Numbered from the stretch's first letter, positions 1 to 9,319 are shown. The stretch: 64,000 nucleotides of DNA from Luteimonas sp. MC1572 (GCF_016615815.1 NZ_CP067112.1:1612001-1676000); one strand, 5' to 3'. Program-made: numbers and translations. The notes: generated from the sequence alone by a model not told the origin.

Positions 1-509
1 CCGAGCCGCGCGCGGTCGATGGCTCGCTGTTCCGCATCCAGCGCGACACGCGCTTTGCCAACGACAAGTCGCCCTACAAGGGCTGGCAGGGCGCGCGCCT
101 GTTCCATGCGCGCAGCCGCGAGACCGCCGCGCCCTCGTTCTACCTGCACCTGCAGCCGGGCAACAGTTTCATCGGCGCCGGCCTGTGGCACCCGGAAACC
201 GCAACCCTGCGCCGCATCCGCCAGTTCATCGTCGACAATCCCGGCAGCTGGGAGGCCGCCGCGCACGCACCGGCGTTCAAGCGCCGCTTCGCGCTCGAGG
301 AAGAGGACATGCTGGTGCGCCCGCCGCGTGGCTTCCCCGACGATTTCCCGTTCCTCGACGACCTGCGCCACAAGAACTTCGTGGCCTCGCGGGCGATCGA
401 CGACGCCACCATGACCGGTCCGCGCCTGCGCTCGGTGCTGGCGAAGGACCTGCAGGCGCTGGCCCCGTTCGTCGACTACCTGTGCGCGTCCCTGGACCTG
501 GAGTTCTGA
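1..509 (+). CDS. DUF2461 family protein (5' end outside window)
   Basis: Partial gene: the reading frame is open from base 3, so the start lies upstream. The visible 168 residues begin near a segment reading FRIQRDTRFANDKSPYKG, the usual signature of the DUF2461 (TIGR02453) family, and run on through GAGLWHPE and a C-terminal helix region ending LDLEF. The family has no established biochemical role; members are soluble proteins of about 220 residues, so roughly a quarter is missing. The stop codon lies two bases before the ATG of the next gene, so the two are probably cotranscribed. Family assignment is firm; function is unknown. Confidence 0.85.
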   Translation, partial: EPRAVDGSLFRIQRDTRFANDKSPYKGWQGARLFHARSRETAAPSFYLHLQPGNSFIGAGLWHPETATLRRIRQFIVDNPGSWEAAAHAPAFKRRFALEEEDMLVRPPRGFPDDFPFLDDLRHKNFVASRAIDDATMTGPRLRSVLAKDLQALAPFVDYLCASLDLEF

Positions 510-511
510 AC

Positions 512-1057
512 ATGGCGAAGACCAACAGCCGCTGGATCATCCTCGTGTGCGTGGTGCTGGCCGCGCTGCTGGCATGGGTGGCCAGCGGGCCCTACCGCAC
601 GATCGCCGCGATCCGCGACGCGGTGAAGACCGAGGACGCCGGCGCATTGGCGCGCCAGGTCGATTTTCCGGCGCTGCGCGCCAGCCTGAAGCTGCAGCTG
701 CAGGACCGCATCGTCCGCGAGGCGGGCGCGGGCATGCAGGCCGATCCGTTCGGAGCATTCGGGCTGCGCATCGCCACCGGCCTCGCCGGTGGCCTGGTCG
801 ATGCCATGGTCACGCCGGCCGGGCTGGGCGCGTTGATGGAAGGCCGCAAGACCTGGAACCGCGCCAGCGGCATCGCGCCGCCGTCGCGCCGCGATACCGC
901 GGGGCAATCGGAGCCGCTGCCCGACCCGCGCCACCGCTTCGAGTCGCCATCGCGCTTCACCGCCACCGTGGCCGGCGCGGACGGAAACGATGTGGTGTTC
1001 GTGCTGACACGGCAGGGGCTGCAGTGGAAGCTGTCGGATATCCGCCTGCCGGAGTGA
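512..1057 (+). CDS. DUF2939-like small membrane-anchored protein
   Basis: A 181-residue protein with one hydrophobic N-terminal segment (about residues 9-24) that would act as a signal anchor, followed by a soluble region. The segment just after the membrane helix, SGPYRTIAAIRDAVKTEDA, followed by an aromatic/leucine pattern (VDFPALRASLKLQL), resembles DUF2939 proteins, which carry a short N-terminal membrane helix. No catalytic motif is visible. The ATG at 512 was chosen over longer in-frame options because it follows the upstream stop by two bases and opens directly into the membrane helix. It is likely an inner-membrane protein with its bulk in the periplasm; the function is unknown. Confidence 0.7.
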   Translation: MAKTNSRWIILVCVVLAALLAWVASGPYRTIAAIRDAVKTEDAGALARQVDFPALRASLKLQLQDRIVREAGAGMQADPFGAFGLRIATGLAGGLVDAMVTPAGLGALMEGRKTWNRASGIAPPSRRDTAGQSEPLPDPRHRFESPSRFTATVAGADGNDVVFVLTRQGLQWKLSDIRLPE

Positions 1058-1082
1058 GCCTCCCGCGACAGGCCTGAACACG

Positions 1083-1988
1083 TCAGGCGTTGGAAACCCC
1101 GTGCGGCACGTGCCCGGTGGTGACGTGCTGGCGCGCCGACTCGATGTTGTGCTGCGAGTCATCGAAGAAGATGTCAGCGCCGAACACGTCCAGGAACGGA
1201 CCCTTGGCGCGACCGCCCAGGAACAGCGCCTCGTCCAGGCGCACGCCCCACTCGCGCAGCGTGCGGATCACGCGCTCATGCGCGGGCGCGGAGCGCGCGG
1301 TGACCAGCGCGGTGCGGATCGGCGAGGCTTCTCCAGGCGGATACGCCGCCTGCAGGTGGTGCAGCGCATCGAGGAAGCCGCGGAACGGCCCGCCCGACAG
1401 CGCCTCGCGTGCACGCTCCTGCTCGTGCCGGTGGAAGGCCTCGATGCCCCCCTCGCGCGACACGCGCTCGCCCTCGTCGCCGAAGATCACCGCGTCGCCA
1501 TCGAAGGCGATGCGCAGCTGGTCGTGGCGGTGTGCCGGCGCCTTGGCCGGGAGGATGGTCGCCGCGGCCACGCCGTTTTCCAGCGCCGCGCGCACCGAAT
1601 CGGGATTGGCCGACAGGAACAGCTGCGCGCCGAACGGGCGGATGTAGGGCCAGGTGGGCTCCCCCGAGGTGAACGTGGCGCGCGAGATCGCCAGGCCGTG
1701 GTGCTGGATGGCGTTGAAGATGCGCAGGCCGGTATCGGCGGAGTTGCGCGAGAGCAGGATCACCTCGACCCGCGGCGCGTCCGGCGCCACGCCCTCGTTG
1801 AGCCCCAGCAGCTTGCGCACCAGCGGGAAGGCGATGCCGGGCTCGAGGATCTCGTCCTCGTTGGCGCGCTGGTGTTCGGCGTAGGCCTCGATGCCGTCGC
1901 GCTCGAACAGCGCGTGGCTGTCCTCCAGGTCGAACAGGGCGCGCGAGGAAATGGCGACGGTGAGCGGCGGAAGCACGTTGGATGGCAT
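1083..1988 (-). CDS. Cytosolic 5'-nucleotidase (HAD-like, 5_nucleotid family)
   Basis: A 301-residue protein of the bacterial cytosolic 5'-nucleotidase family (Pfam 5-nucleotidase, related to cN-I/cN-III), which removes the 5'-phosphate from nucleoside monophosphates. The N-terminal segment AISSRALFDLEDSHALF is the family hallmark, followed by an ILLSRNSADTGLRIFNAIQ block and, near the middle, AFDGDAVIFGDEGE, which supplies the HAD-type acidic residues. The length matches relatives. It is transcribed towards the DUF genes and lies downstream of nadK in the same direction with a 71-base gap. No Shine-Dalgarno sequence is visible and a -10-like box sits six bases before the ATG. Substrate preference cannot be read from sequence. 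Confidence 0.85.
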   Translation of the reverse strand: MPSNVLPPLTVAISSRALFDLEDSHALFERDGIEAYAEHQRANEDEILEPGIAFPLVRKLLGLNEGVAPDAPRVEVILLSRNSADTGLRIFNAIQHHGLAISRATFTSGEPTWPYIRPFGAQLFLSANPDSVRAALENGVAAATILPAKAPAHRHDQLRIAFDGDAVIFGDEGERVSREGGIEAFHRHEQERAREALSGGPFRGFLDALHHLQAAYPPGEASPIRTALVTARSAPAHERVIRTLREWGVRLDEALFLGGRAKGPFLDVFGADIFFDDSQHNIESARQHVTTGHVPHGVSNA

Positions 1989-1994
1989 GCCGGC

Positions 1995-2000
1995 AGTATG
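1995..2000 (-). promoter_or_regulatory. Possible -10 box for a leaderless nucleotidase mRNA
   Basis: On the minus strand the hexamer CATACT (4 of 6 matches to TATAAT) ends six bases before the nucleotidase ATG. Transcription from it would start at or next to the A of the ATG, and no ribosome binding site is present, as expected for a leaderless message. No convincing -35 was found, so this is tentative. Confidence 0.3.
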
Positions 2001-2059
2001 CGCGAGCGCGGTCGCAGGACGCGAGACCGGGCACCGCGGGCCGCGCGCGACGCCCGCGC

Positions 2060-2845
2060 TCAGGCCTCGAACTGCTCGCTGAGGATGCGTTCTTCCAGGT
2101 TGTGCTCGGGATCGAACAGCAGGGTCACCGTGCGCTCGCGCGATTCCTGGATGGTGACCTCGACCACGTCGCGCACCTCGTGCGAATCCGCGGTGGCGCT
2201 GACCGGGCGCTTGTAGGGGTCAAGCACGCGGAAGCGCACCAGGGTGTCGGCCTTGAGCAATGCACCGCGCCAGCGCCGCGGCCGGAACGGCGCGATCGGC
2301 GTGAGCGCCACCACGCTCGAGCCAAGCGGGAGGATGGGCCCGTGCGCGGAATAGTTGTAGGCGGTGCTGCCGGCGGGCGTCGCGACCATCACGCCGTCGC
2401 AGACCAGCTCGTCCAGCCGCACCTGGCCGTTGAGCTCGATGGCGACGTGCGCCGCCTGGCGCGTCTGGCGCAGCAACGACACCTCGTTGTAGGCCAGTGA
2501 GCCGACGTTTGCGCCGGATTCGGTGGCGGCCACCATTTCCAGCGGCCTCAGGACGGCCGGTTCCGCAGCCTGCAGGCGGACCATCAGGTCGGGCACGACG
2601 CCATCGTTGCCGTGATGGTGGTTCATCAGGAAGCCGACGCTGCCGAGCTTCAAGCCGTACACCGGCTTGCCCAGCGCACCATGGCGATGCAGCGTCTGCA
2701 GCATGAAGCCGTCGCCGCCGAGCGCGCAGATGATGTCGGCTTCGTCGGGCGCATGTTGCCCGTGCCGTGAGGTCAGCTGCGCCAGGGCCTGCTGTGCGTC
2801 GGCCGTCTGGCTGGCGAGAAAGGCGATGCGGGGCGTTCCGGTCAT
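2060..2845 (-). CDS. nadK: NAD kinase
   Basis: A 261-residue ATP-NAD kinase, which phosphorylates NAD+ to NADP+ in the cytosol and is the only route to NADP in most bacteria. The diagnostic GGDGFML motif is at residues 43-49, with the catalytic aspartate at 45. The second family block, [21 protein letters not shown], binds the nicotinamide nucleotide. The length is slightly shorter than E. coli NadK (292), as is usual in xanthomonads. It starts at an ATG seven bases from a TATGCT hexamer, hinting at a very short leader. It is downstream of the glutamate dehydrogenase gene in the same direction but separated from it by a strong hairpin, so it is probably transcribed on its own. Confidence 0.95.
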   Translation of the reverse strand: MTGTPRIAFLASQTADAQQALAQLTSRHGQHAPDEADIICALGGDGFMLQTLHRHGALGKPVYGLKLGSVGFLMNHHHGNDGVVPDLMVRLQAAEPAVLRPLEMVAATESGANVGSLAYNEVSLLRQTRQAAHVAIELNGQVRLDELVCDGVMVATPAGSTAYNYSAHGPILPLGSSVVALTPIAPFRPRRWRGALLKADTLVRFRVLDPYKRPVSATADSHEVRDVVEVTIQESRERTVTLLFDPEHNLEERILSEQFEA

Positions 2846-2851
2846 GCCTCA

Positions 2852-2857
2852 AGCATA
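2852..2857 (-). promoter_or_regulatory. Possible -10 box of nadK
   Basis: The minus-strand hexamer TATGCT (4 of 6 matches to TATAAT) ends six bases before the nadK ATG. As with the neighbouring nucleotidase, this spacing predicts a leaderless or near-leaderless transcript. A GAGG lies only one base from the ATG, too close to be a normal ribosome binding site. Confidence 0.3.
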
Positions 2858-2887
2858 CCGCCCGCCTCGCATGGAAACGCGAATGCC

Positions 2888-2916
2888 CTCCCTCCCCCAC
2901 GTTGCGGGGGAGGGAG
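2888..2916. repeat. Perfect 11-bp inverted repeat between gdhB and nadK
   Basis: Arms CTCCCTCCCCC (2888-2898) and GGGGGAGGGAG (2906-2916) are perfectly complementary around a 7-base loop. It lies 13 bases beyond the glutamate dehydrogenase stop codon and upstream of nadK, both on the minus strand, so it would end gdhB transcription. There is no T-run. Poly-C/poly-G stems of this type are common dispersed intergenic repeats in xanthomonad genomes (recollection, not checked). Confidence 0.6.
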
Positions 2917-2929
2917 ATCCGCACTGGCC

Positions 2930-5900
2930 TCAGCCGGCGCTCGCCAGCTGGGCAAGCCTCCGGACCGCGACCGAGGCGGTCGGATAATCCAGCGTCTTCT
3001 GCGCCGCCAGTTCGGACAGCATGCCCAGCGTGAACTTCAACGCCGCATCGTCGCGGGCCAGCCACTGCGCGACCTTGGCGTCGGCGTCGCGGGCGGGCAT
3101 CGACAACACCTGGCCCACCAGCGCGCGGTGCTGGGTCGCCAGCTCGTCGCGCAGCGCGCCGTGGGCCACCGCGTGCCAGCGGCCATCCACGACCAGGGCG
3201 TCGATCTGCTTGACCAGCCACGGCAGGTCGAGTGCATCGGCGAGGCGGAAGTGCACGCGGGCGACCTCCACCGGCTTGCGCTTGCGCTCGCGCGCCAGCT
3301 CGATGATGTCGGGGCTGGCCTCCAGGTACGGCAGGGCCGCGAGCTTGCCGCCGAGCTCGGCAGGCACGCCCTTGGCGCGCCAGTCGGCCAGCGACTGCTC
3401 ATAGGCCGGGCGCTGCGCGGCGGTGAGGATGTCCTCGCCGGCGTAGATCGCCTGGAAGCCGTCGTGGTAACGCTCGACTGCGCTGGTGATGGTCGGCAGC
3501 GCACCCGGCCGCGCCAGCAGCCAGCGGGTGAAGGAACGCTGCAGCGCCCAGATCACCTGCAGGGCGTCGATCTGCACCGACTCGGCCACCTTGCCGTCGA
3601 GCGCGTCGATCTGCGCCCACAGCGAGCGCGCCTCGATGGTCTCGCGGGTCACGGTGAACGCCTTCGCGACCTCGGCCGGCGTGCGCCCGCTGTCTTCCTG
3701 CATGCGCAGCAGGAAGGTGGCGCCCATGCGGTTGATGGTCGAGTTGGTGACCGCGGTGGCGATGATCTCGCGCTTCAGGCGGTGCTGCTCCATGGCCTTG
3801 GCGTACTTGGCCTGCAGCGGCTGCGGGAAGTAGCGCTGCAGTTCGCGCGACAGGTAGGGATCCTCGGGAATGTCGGAATCCAGCAACTGCTCGAAGGCAA
3901 CCAGCTTGGAGTACGACAGCAGGATGGCCAGCTCCGGGCGGGTCAAGCCCTGGTTGCGCGCCTTGCGCTCGGCGATCTCGGCATCGCTGGGCAGGAACTC
4001 GATCTGGCGGTCGAGGAGGCCCTGCGACTCGAGGGTGCGGATGAAGTGCTGCTTGGATCCCAGGCGCGGCACGCTCATCCGTTCCATCAGGCTCAGTGCC
4101 TGGTTCTGGCGGTAGTTGTCGTGCAGCACCAGGCCGGCGACCTCATCGGTCATCGCCTTGAGCAGCGTGTTGCGGTCGGCGATCTTGAGCTTGCCGGCCT
4201 GCACCTGCGCGTTGAGCAGGATCTTGATGTTCACCTCGTGGTCCGAGGTGTCCACGCCCGCCGAGTTGTCGATGAAGTCGGTGTTGAGGATGACGCCCGC
4301 CTGGGCCGCCTCGATGCGACCGCGCTGGGTCATGCCGAGGTTGCCGCCCTCGCCCACCACGCGGCAGCGCAGCTCGCCGCCGTTGACGCGGATGGCGTTG
4401 TTGGCGCGGTCGCCGACGTCGGCGTGGGTCTCGGTGGCGCCCTTGACGTAGGTGCCGATGCCGCCGTTCCAGAGCAGGTCGACCGGGGCCTTCAGCACCG
4501 CCGACATCAGCTCGTTCGGACTCATCGCGGTGACGCCTTCGGCAAGGCCCAGCGCGGTGCGCATCTCCGGCGATACCGGGATCGACTTCAGGCTGCGCGC
4601 GAACACGCCGCCACCCTTGCTGATCAGCGACTTGTCGTAATCGTCCCAGCTCGAGCGCGGCACCTTGAACAGGCGCTGGCGCTCCTTGTACGAACCCGCG
4701 GCGTCCGGATCCGGGTCCACGAAGATGTGGCGATGGTCCATCGCCGCCACCAAGCGGATGTGCTTCGACAGCAGCATGCCGTTGCCGAACACGTCGCCCG
4801 ACATGTCGCCGATGCCGGCTACCGTGAAGCCCTGCGACTGGGTGTCATGCCCGAGCGCGCGGAAGTGGCGCTTGACCGACTCCCAGGCGCCGCGCGCGGT
4901 GATGCCCATGCCCTTGTGGTCGTAGCCGACGGAGCCGCCGGAGGCGAACGCGTCGTCGAGCCAGAACCCGTGCTCGCGCGCGATGCCGTTGGCGATGTCG
5001 GAGAACGTGGCCGTGCCCTTGTCGGCCGCGACCACGAGATAGGCGTCGTCGCCGTCATGGCGCACCACGTCCACCGGCGGCACCACCTTGCCTTCGACCA
5101 GGTTGTCGGTGACGTCGAGCAGGCCGTTGATGAACTGCTTGTAGCAGGCGACGCCCTCGGCCTGGATCGCGTCGCGATCACCGCCCACCGGAGGACGCTT
5201 GGCGATGAAGCCGCCCTTCGAACCGACCGGCACGATGACCGTGTTCTTGACCATCTGCGCCTTCACCAGGCCCAGCACCTCGGTGCGGAAGTCCTCGCGG
5301 CGGTCGGACCAGCGCAGGCCGCCGCGGGCCACCGGGCCATAGCGCAGGTGGATGCCCTCCACGCGCGGGCCGTAGACGAAGATCTCGCGGTACGGGCGCG
5401 GCTTGGGCAGGTCCGGGACGCGCGCGCAGTCGAACTTGAACGCGACGTAGTCCTTGGCCTCGCCGGCGGCATCGACCTGGTAGTAGCTGGTGCGCAGGGT
5501 GGCGTCGATCACGCCCATGAAGCTGCGCAGGATGCGGTCCTCGTCCAGGCTCGCGACGCGGTCGAGCAGGACCTTCAGCGCCGACAGGGTCGCCGCGTAC
5601 TGGCTGTCGCGATCCTTCCTGCGCGCGTCGAGCACCGGCTGCACGAGCTTGCGGGCTTCGCCATCCGTACCGCACAGCACGTCGAAGTCGCCGCCCAGGC
5701 GCTCGATGCCGGCAGCCACCTCGGCCTTGCCCTCGCTGCCGGTGGCAGGATGGAAGCGTGCTTCGAACAGTTCGACCAGCAGGCGCGCGAGCAGCGGATA
5801 GCGGCCCAGGGTCTCTTCGACATAGGTCTGCGAGAACGGTACGCCGACCTGCAGCAGGTACTTGCAGTACGCGCGCAGCATGGCGACCTGGCGCCAGGCC

Positions 5901-7918
5901 AGGCCGGCACCGAGCACCAGGCGATTGAAACCGTCGTTCTCGGCGCTTCCGCGCCAGATCCGCGCGAACGCGTCCTCGAAATCGGCGGAACGCAGCGCAG
6001 CGCCGCCCTGCTGGGCCCCGGCATCGACCTCGAAGTCCTGCACGTAGAAGGCACGCGCACCGCGGCCTTCGGTCGCCGCGATCTCGAAGCGGTGGGGATG
6101 CTCGGCGATCACGCGCAGCCCCATGTTCTCCATCACCGGAAGCACGTCGGACAGCGGGATGTCGGCATCCTGGCGGTACAGCTTGAGCCGCAGCTGGCCC
6201 TCTCCAGGCTGGCTGTGCAGGGCGTGCGCCAGGCTCAGGCGCAGGTCGTCCGGCGCGGTCAGCGCGGCCAGGTGCTCGGCGTCATCGGCGGCCACCTCGG
6301 GCGTCGCGCGCTCGATGTACGCCGCCGGCAACGCGCGGCCGAAGGCGGAGGCCAGGGCCAGGCCCTCGGCCTCGCCAAGTCGGCCGACCAGGGTCTCGCG
6401 CAGGTCGTCCTGCCAGTTGCGCACGATCATCGCCAGGCGGCCCTCGAGGGCAGCCAGGTCGACATCGATGGCCTCGCCCGAGCGCGGCCGCACCAGCATG
6501 TGCAGCTGCGCCAGCGGCGACTGCCCCACCGAGACGCTGGTGTCGATGTGGTCGGTGTGCAGCGCGTCCTTGAGCATCGCTTCGATGCGCAGGCGGACCT
6601 CGGTGTTGAAGCGGTCGCGCGGGATATATACCAGCGCGGAGTAATAGCGGCCATAGCGGTCGCGACGCATGAACATGCGGCTGCGCACGCGCTCCTGCAG
6701 GCCGAGGATGCCGGTCGCCAGCCGGTACAGCTCGTCGGCGGAGGACTGGAACAGCTCGTCGCGCGGCAGCGTTTCCAGGATGTGCTTGAGCGCCTTGCCG
6801 CTGTGGCCGTCGGGCTCCAGGCCCGAGGCGCGCATGACATGGTCGTGGCGCTCACGGACCAGCGGGATGTCCCAGGGCCGCGAGCTGTAGGCGCTGGACG
6901 TGTACAGGCCGAGGAAGCGCTGCTCCGACACCGGCTTGCCGGCCTTGTCGAAGCCCAGCACGCCGACGTAGTCCATGTAGCCGGGGCGGTGCAGGGTCGA
7001 GCGCGCGTTGGTCTTGGTCAGGATCAGCGCGTCCACCGCGCCGGACTGCGGCAGTCGGGCCGCGGCAAGCGACTTCAACAGGCGCGGCTTGCCCACGTCA
7101 CGGCTGCGCAGCAGCCCCAGGCCGCTGCCTTCGACCGCCTGCAGCACATCTTCCCCACCCTTCTTCACCACCTTGTATTCGCGGCAGCCGAAGAACGTGA
7201 AATGGTCGTCGGCGGCCCAGCGCAGGAAATCCTGCGCTTCGGCGCACTCCTCCGGCGTGATCGGCAACGCGCGCTTGCACAGGTCGTCGGCGACCTCGCG
7301 CATGCGCTCGCGCATCGGCACCCAGTCGGCCACGATCGCGCGCACATCCTCGAGCACGGCGCGCACCGCCGCTTCGATGCGCGCGGTGTCGCCCGCGCCC
7401 TGGCGGTCGATTTCCAGGTGCATCACCGACTCCGCGGCGCCCTCGCCCAGCGACAGCAGCTTGCCCGTCTTGTCGCGACGCACCTGCAGGACCGGGTGGC
7501 CGAGCACGTGCACGCCCACGCCGAGGTCGGCCAGCGCCATGGTCACCGAATCCACCAGGAACGGCATGTCGTCGTTCACGACCTGCAGCACGGTGTGCGC
7601 GGACTCCCAGCCATGCTGCGCCAGGGTCGGGTTGAACATCCGCACGCTGGCCGTGCCCGGCTTGCGCTTGCGCGCGAAGTCCAGGAAGTCGTTGGCCAGC
7701 GCGGCCCAGCCGTCGGCATCGTGCAGTGGCAGCTCGTCCTCGGTCAGGCGCAGGTAGAACGCGTTTGCGAAGGCGCTGGCGTCATCGGCGTTGGCCTTCC
7801 CGGCGCGCGTGCGGATCGCGGCGAAGATCGGATCAAGCAGCGAGCGCTCGTCGCGGCCAGCGGTGCGCTTGCCGGGGGCGGCGGATTTGCGGGTCATGGC
7901 GGTCTTCGAAGTGGTCAT
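2930..7918 (-). CDS. gdhB: NAD-specific glutamate dehydrogenase, large (GDH-180) type
   Basis: A 1662-residue enzyme converting L-glutamate and NAD+ to 2-oxoglutarate and ammonium, feeding amino-acid carbon into the TCA cycle. The central catalytic region carries RGGLRWSDRREDFRTEVLGL and VKNTVIVPVGSKGGF (around residue 890), then the nucleotide-binding MSGDVFGNGML block; the long N-terminal region is the ACT-like regulatory part of the 180-kDa class and the C-terminal 500 residues are helical. The length fits this class (about 1600-1660). An upstream TTG at 7936 would add six residues; the ATG at 7918 is preferred, opening MTTSKTAM. No ribosome binding site is evident. It lies downstream of acyl-CoA dehydrogenase but is separated from it by a terminator-like hairpin. 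The antisense strand has a long open frame that is a GC artefact. Confidence 0.95.
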   Translation of the reverse strand: MTTSKTAMTRKSAAPGKRTAGRDERSLLDPIFAAIRTRAGKANADDASAFANAFYLRLTEDELPLHDADGWAALANDFLDFARKRKPGTASVRMFNPTLAQHGWESAHTVLQVVNDDMPFLVDSVTMALADLGVGVHVLGHPVLQVRRDKTGKLLSLGEGAAESVMHLEIDRQGAGDTARIEAAVRAVLEDVRAIVADWVPMRERMREVADDLCKRALPITPEECAEAQDFLRWAADDHFTFFGCREYKVVKKGGEDVLQAVEGSGLGLLRSRDVGKPRLLKSLAAARLPQSGAVDALILTKTNARSTLHRPGYMDYVGVLGFDKAGKPVSEQRFLGLYTSSAYSSRPWDIPLVRERHDHVMRASGLEPDGHSGKALKHILETLPRDELFQSSADELYRLATGILGLQERVRSRMFMRRDRYGRYYSALVYIPRDRFNTEVRLRIEAMLKDALHTDHIDTSVSVGQSPLAQLHMLVRPRSGEAIDVDLAALEGRLAMIVRNWQDDLRETLVGRLGEAEGLALASAFGRALPAAYIERATPEVAADDAEHLAALTAPDDLRLSLAHALHSQPGEGQLRLKLYRQDADIPLSDVLPVMENMGLRVIAEHPHRFEIAATEGRGARAFYVQDFEVDAGAQQGGAALRSADFEDAFARIWRGSAENDGFNRLVLGAGLAWRQVAMLRAYCKYLLQVGVPFSQTYVEETLGRYPLLARLLVELFEARFHPATGSEGKAEVAAGIERLGGDFDVLCGTDGEARKLVQPVLDARRKDRDSQYAATLSALKVLLDRVASLDEDRILRSFMGVIDATLRTSYYQVDAAGEAKDYVAFKFDCARVPDLPKPRPYREIFVYGPRVEGIHLRYGPVARGGLRWSDRREDFRTEVLGLVKAQMVKNTVIVPVGSKGGFIAKRPPVGGDRDAIQAEGVACYKQFINGLLDVTDNLVEGKVVPPVDVVRHDGDDAYLVVAADKGTATFSDIANGIAREHGFWLDDAFASGGSVGYDHKGMGITARGAWESVKRHFRALGHDTQSQGFTVAGIGDMSGDVFGNGMLLSKHIRLVAAMDHRHIFVDPDPDAAGSYKERQRLFKVPRSSWDDYDKSLISKGGGVFARSLKSIPVSPEMRTALGLAEGVTAMSPNELMSAVLKAPVDLLWNGGIGTYVKGATETHADVGDRANNAIRVNGGELRCRVVGEGGNLGMTQRGRIEAAQAGVILNTDFIDNSAGVDTSDHEVNIKILLNAQVQAGKLKIADRNTLLKAMTDEVAGLVLHDNYRQNQALSLMERMSVPRLGSKQHFIRTLESQGLLDRQIEFLPSDAEIAERKARNQGLTRPELAILLSYSKLVAFEQLLDSDIPEDPYLSRELQRYFPQPLQAKYAKAMEQHRLKREIIATAVTNSTINRMGATFLLRMQEDSGRTPAEVAKAFTVTRETIEARSLWAQIDALDGKVAESVQIDALQVIWALQRSFTRWLLARPGALPTITSAVERYHDGFQAIYAGEDILTAAQRPAYEQSLADWRAKGVPAELGGKLAALPYLEASPDIIELARERKRKPVEVARVHFRLADALDLPWLVKQIDALVVDGRWHAVAHGALRDELATQHRALVGQVLSMPARDADAKVAQWLARDDAALKFTLGMLSELAAQKTLDYPTASVAVRRLAQLASAG

Positions 7919-7940
7919 GTGGGTATCTGGATGCAATGAA

Positions 7941-7960
7941 GCCCGCGCTCTCGCGCGGGC
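7941..7960 (-). terminator. Terminator-like hairpin after acyl-CoA dehydrogenase
   Basis: An 8-bp perfect stem GCCCGCGC/GCGCGGGC with a four-base loop, read on the minus strand 32 bases beyond the acyl-CoA dehydrogenase stop and followed by TTCATT. It is the best intrinsic-terminator candidate in the window. It also sits just upstream of gdhB, so gdhB must start transcription after it. Confidence 0.6.
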
Positions 7961-7992
7961 CAGGGTGGCGGGTTCGGCAGCGCGACGTTGTG

Positions 7993-9141
7993 TCAGCGCA
8001 GCCCGGTTTCTTGCCTTGCGATCACCAGCCGCTGGATCTCGCTGGTGCCCTCGTAGATTTCAGTGATCTTTGCATCGCGGAAATAGCGCTCGAGCGGCAT
8101 CTCCTTGGAATACCCCATGCCACCGTGGATCTGCACGGCCTGATGGGCGATCCACATCGCAGCCTCGGAGGCGGTGAGCTTGGCCACCGCGGCCTCGGTG
8201 GTGAAGCGCTTGCCCTGGCCCTTCAGCCAAGCCGCGCGCAGCGTGAGCAGCAGCGACGCGTCGAGCTTGCACTTCATGTCGGCGATCTTGGCCTGGGTCA
8301 TCTGGAACGCGCCGATGGGCTGGCCGAACGCCTTGCGCTCCTTCACGTATTCCAGCGTCGCCTCGTAGGCGGCACGCCCGATGCCGATCGCCTGCGAGGC
8401 GATGCCGATGCGGCCGGCGTCGAGCACCCCCATGGCGATCTTGAATCCGTGGCCTTCCTCGCCGAGCACGTCGTCGGCGCCCGCCACGTAGTCCTGGAAC
8501 TCGATCTCGCAGGTGGCCGAGGCGCGGATGCCGAGCTTGGGCTCGGTCTTGCCGCGATGGAAACCGGCGCGGTCGCCGTCGACCATGAACGCGGTGATGC
8601 CGCGCGCGCCCTTGTCAGGGTCGGTCATGGCGAACAGCACGAAGTACTTCGCCACCGGGCCGGACGTGATCCAGCTCTTCTTGCCGTTGATCACGTAGCT
8701 GCCGTCGGCCTGCTTCACGGCGCGGCAGCGCATCGCGGTGGCGTCGGAGCCCGACTGCGGCTCGGTGAGCGCGAACGCGCCGATCTCGCGGCCCTCGGCG
8801 ATCGCCCGCACGTACAGCTGCTTCTGCGCTTCGGTACCGTGGGTCAGGATGCCGTTGCAGAACAGCGAGTTGTTGACCGACATGATGGTGGAGTGCGCGG
8901 CATCGGCGGCGGCGATCTCGATCATCGCCAGCACGTAGGCCACCGGGTCCATGCCCGCGCCGCCGTACTCGCCCGGCACCTCGATGCCCATCAGGCCGTT
9001 CTCGCCGAGCAGGCGCATGTTGTCGAGCGGGAACTCGCCGCTGTGGTCGAAACCCTCGGCGCTCGGCGCGATCTTTTCCTTCGCGATGCGCCGGGCCACG
9101 TCCTGGATCATCAACTGCTCTTCGGTAAGGCTGAAATCCAC
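7993..9141 (-). CDS. Acyl-CoA dehydrogenase (short-chain/butyryl type)
   Basis: A 382-residue FAD flavoprotein that introduces the alpha-beta double bond of an acyl-CoA and passes electrons to ETF. FALTEPQSGSD (about residue 125) is the FAD/substrate motif, WITSGPVA follows, and the C-terminal IYEGTSEIQR block places the catalytic base at Glu364, the position used by short- and medium-chain enzymes and not by isovaleryl-CoA dehydrogenases. The length is typical (380-390). The start is a GTG at 9141, supported by AGGAG five bases upstream on the minus strand. It is transcribed divergently from the SahR-type regulator. Substrate chain length cannot be fixed from sequence; butyryl-CoA or a branched short chain is most likely. 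Confidence 0.9.
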   Translation of the reverse strand: MDFSLTEEQLMIQDVARRIAKEKIAPSAEGFDHSGEFPLDNMRLLGENGLMGIEVPGEYGGAGMDPVAYVLAMIEIAAADAAHSTIMSVNNSLFCNGILTHGTEAQKQLYVRAIAEGREIGAFALTEPQSGSDATAMRCRAVKQADGSYVINGKKSWITSGPVAKYFVLFAMTDPDKGARGITAFMVDGDRAGFHRGKTEPKLGIRASATCEIEFQDYVAGADDVLGEEGHGFKIAMGVLDAGRIGIASQAIGIGRAAYEATLEYVKERKAFGQPIGAFQMTQAKIADMKCKLDASLLLTLRAAWLKGQGKRFTTEAAVAKLTASEAAMWIAHQAVQIHGGMGYSKEMPLERYFRDAKITEIYEGTSEIQRLVIARQETGLR

Positions 9142-9191
9142 GCTCCGCTCCTGCTATGCGCCGCGCGAATGCAGCGGTCGCTCCGGTGCGC

Positions 9192-9197
9192 ATTCTA
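9192..9197 (-). promoter_or_regulatory. Candidate -10 box of the acyl-CoA dehydrogenase gene
   Basis: Minus-strand TAGAAT (5 of 6 to consensus) lies 50 bases before the GTG start. A weak -35 (TGGCCG) lies 17 bases upstream. The divergent SahR promoter is about 90 bases away. Confidence 0.4.
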
Positions 9198-9289
9198 GCC
9201 AGCCCGTCCGGCCGCGGCCATCGAACTCGCGCGCGTGAGCCGCTCGCTCTGACATCCCCTGCCGCACCCACGATCAACGCGCCCTCAAC

Positions 9290-9318
9290 TTGACCCTGTG
9301 CGCGGCGCCGCAGACAAT
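9290..9318 (+). promoter_or_regulatory. Promoter of the sahR-metH operon
   Basis: TTGACC (9290-9295, 5 of 6 to the -35 consensus) and GACAAT (9313-9318, 4 of 6 to the -10 consensus) are separated by the ideal 17 bases. Predicted transcription start is about 9325, inside the palindrome described next, and about 23 bases before the GTG start. Confidence 0.6.
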
Positions 9319-9319
9319 G

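Noticed and set aside
3128..7939. 1603-codon open frame antisense to glutamate dehydrogenase
   Set aside because: Shadow frame created by codon bias; the minus-strand gene has clear catalytic motifs.
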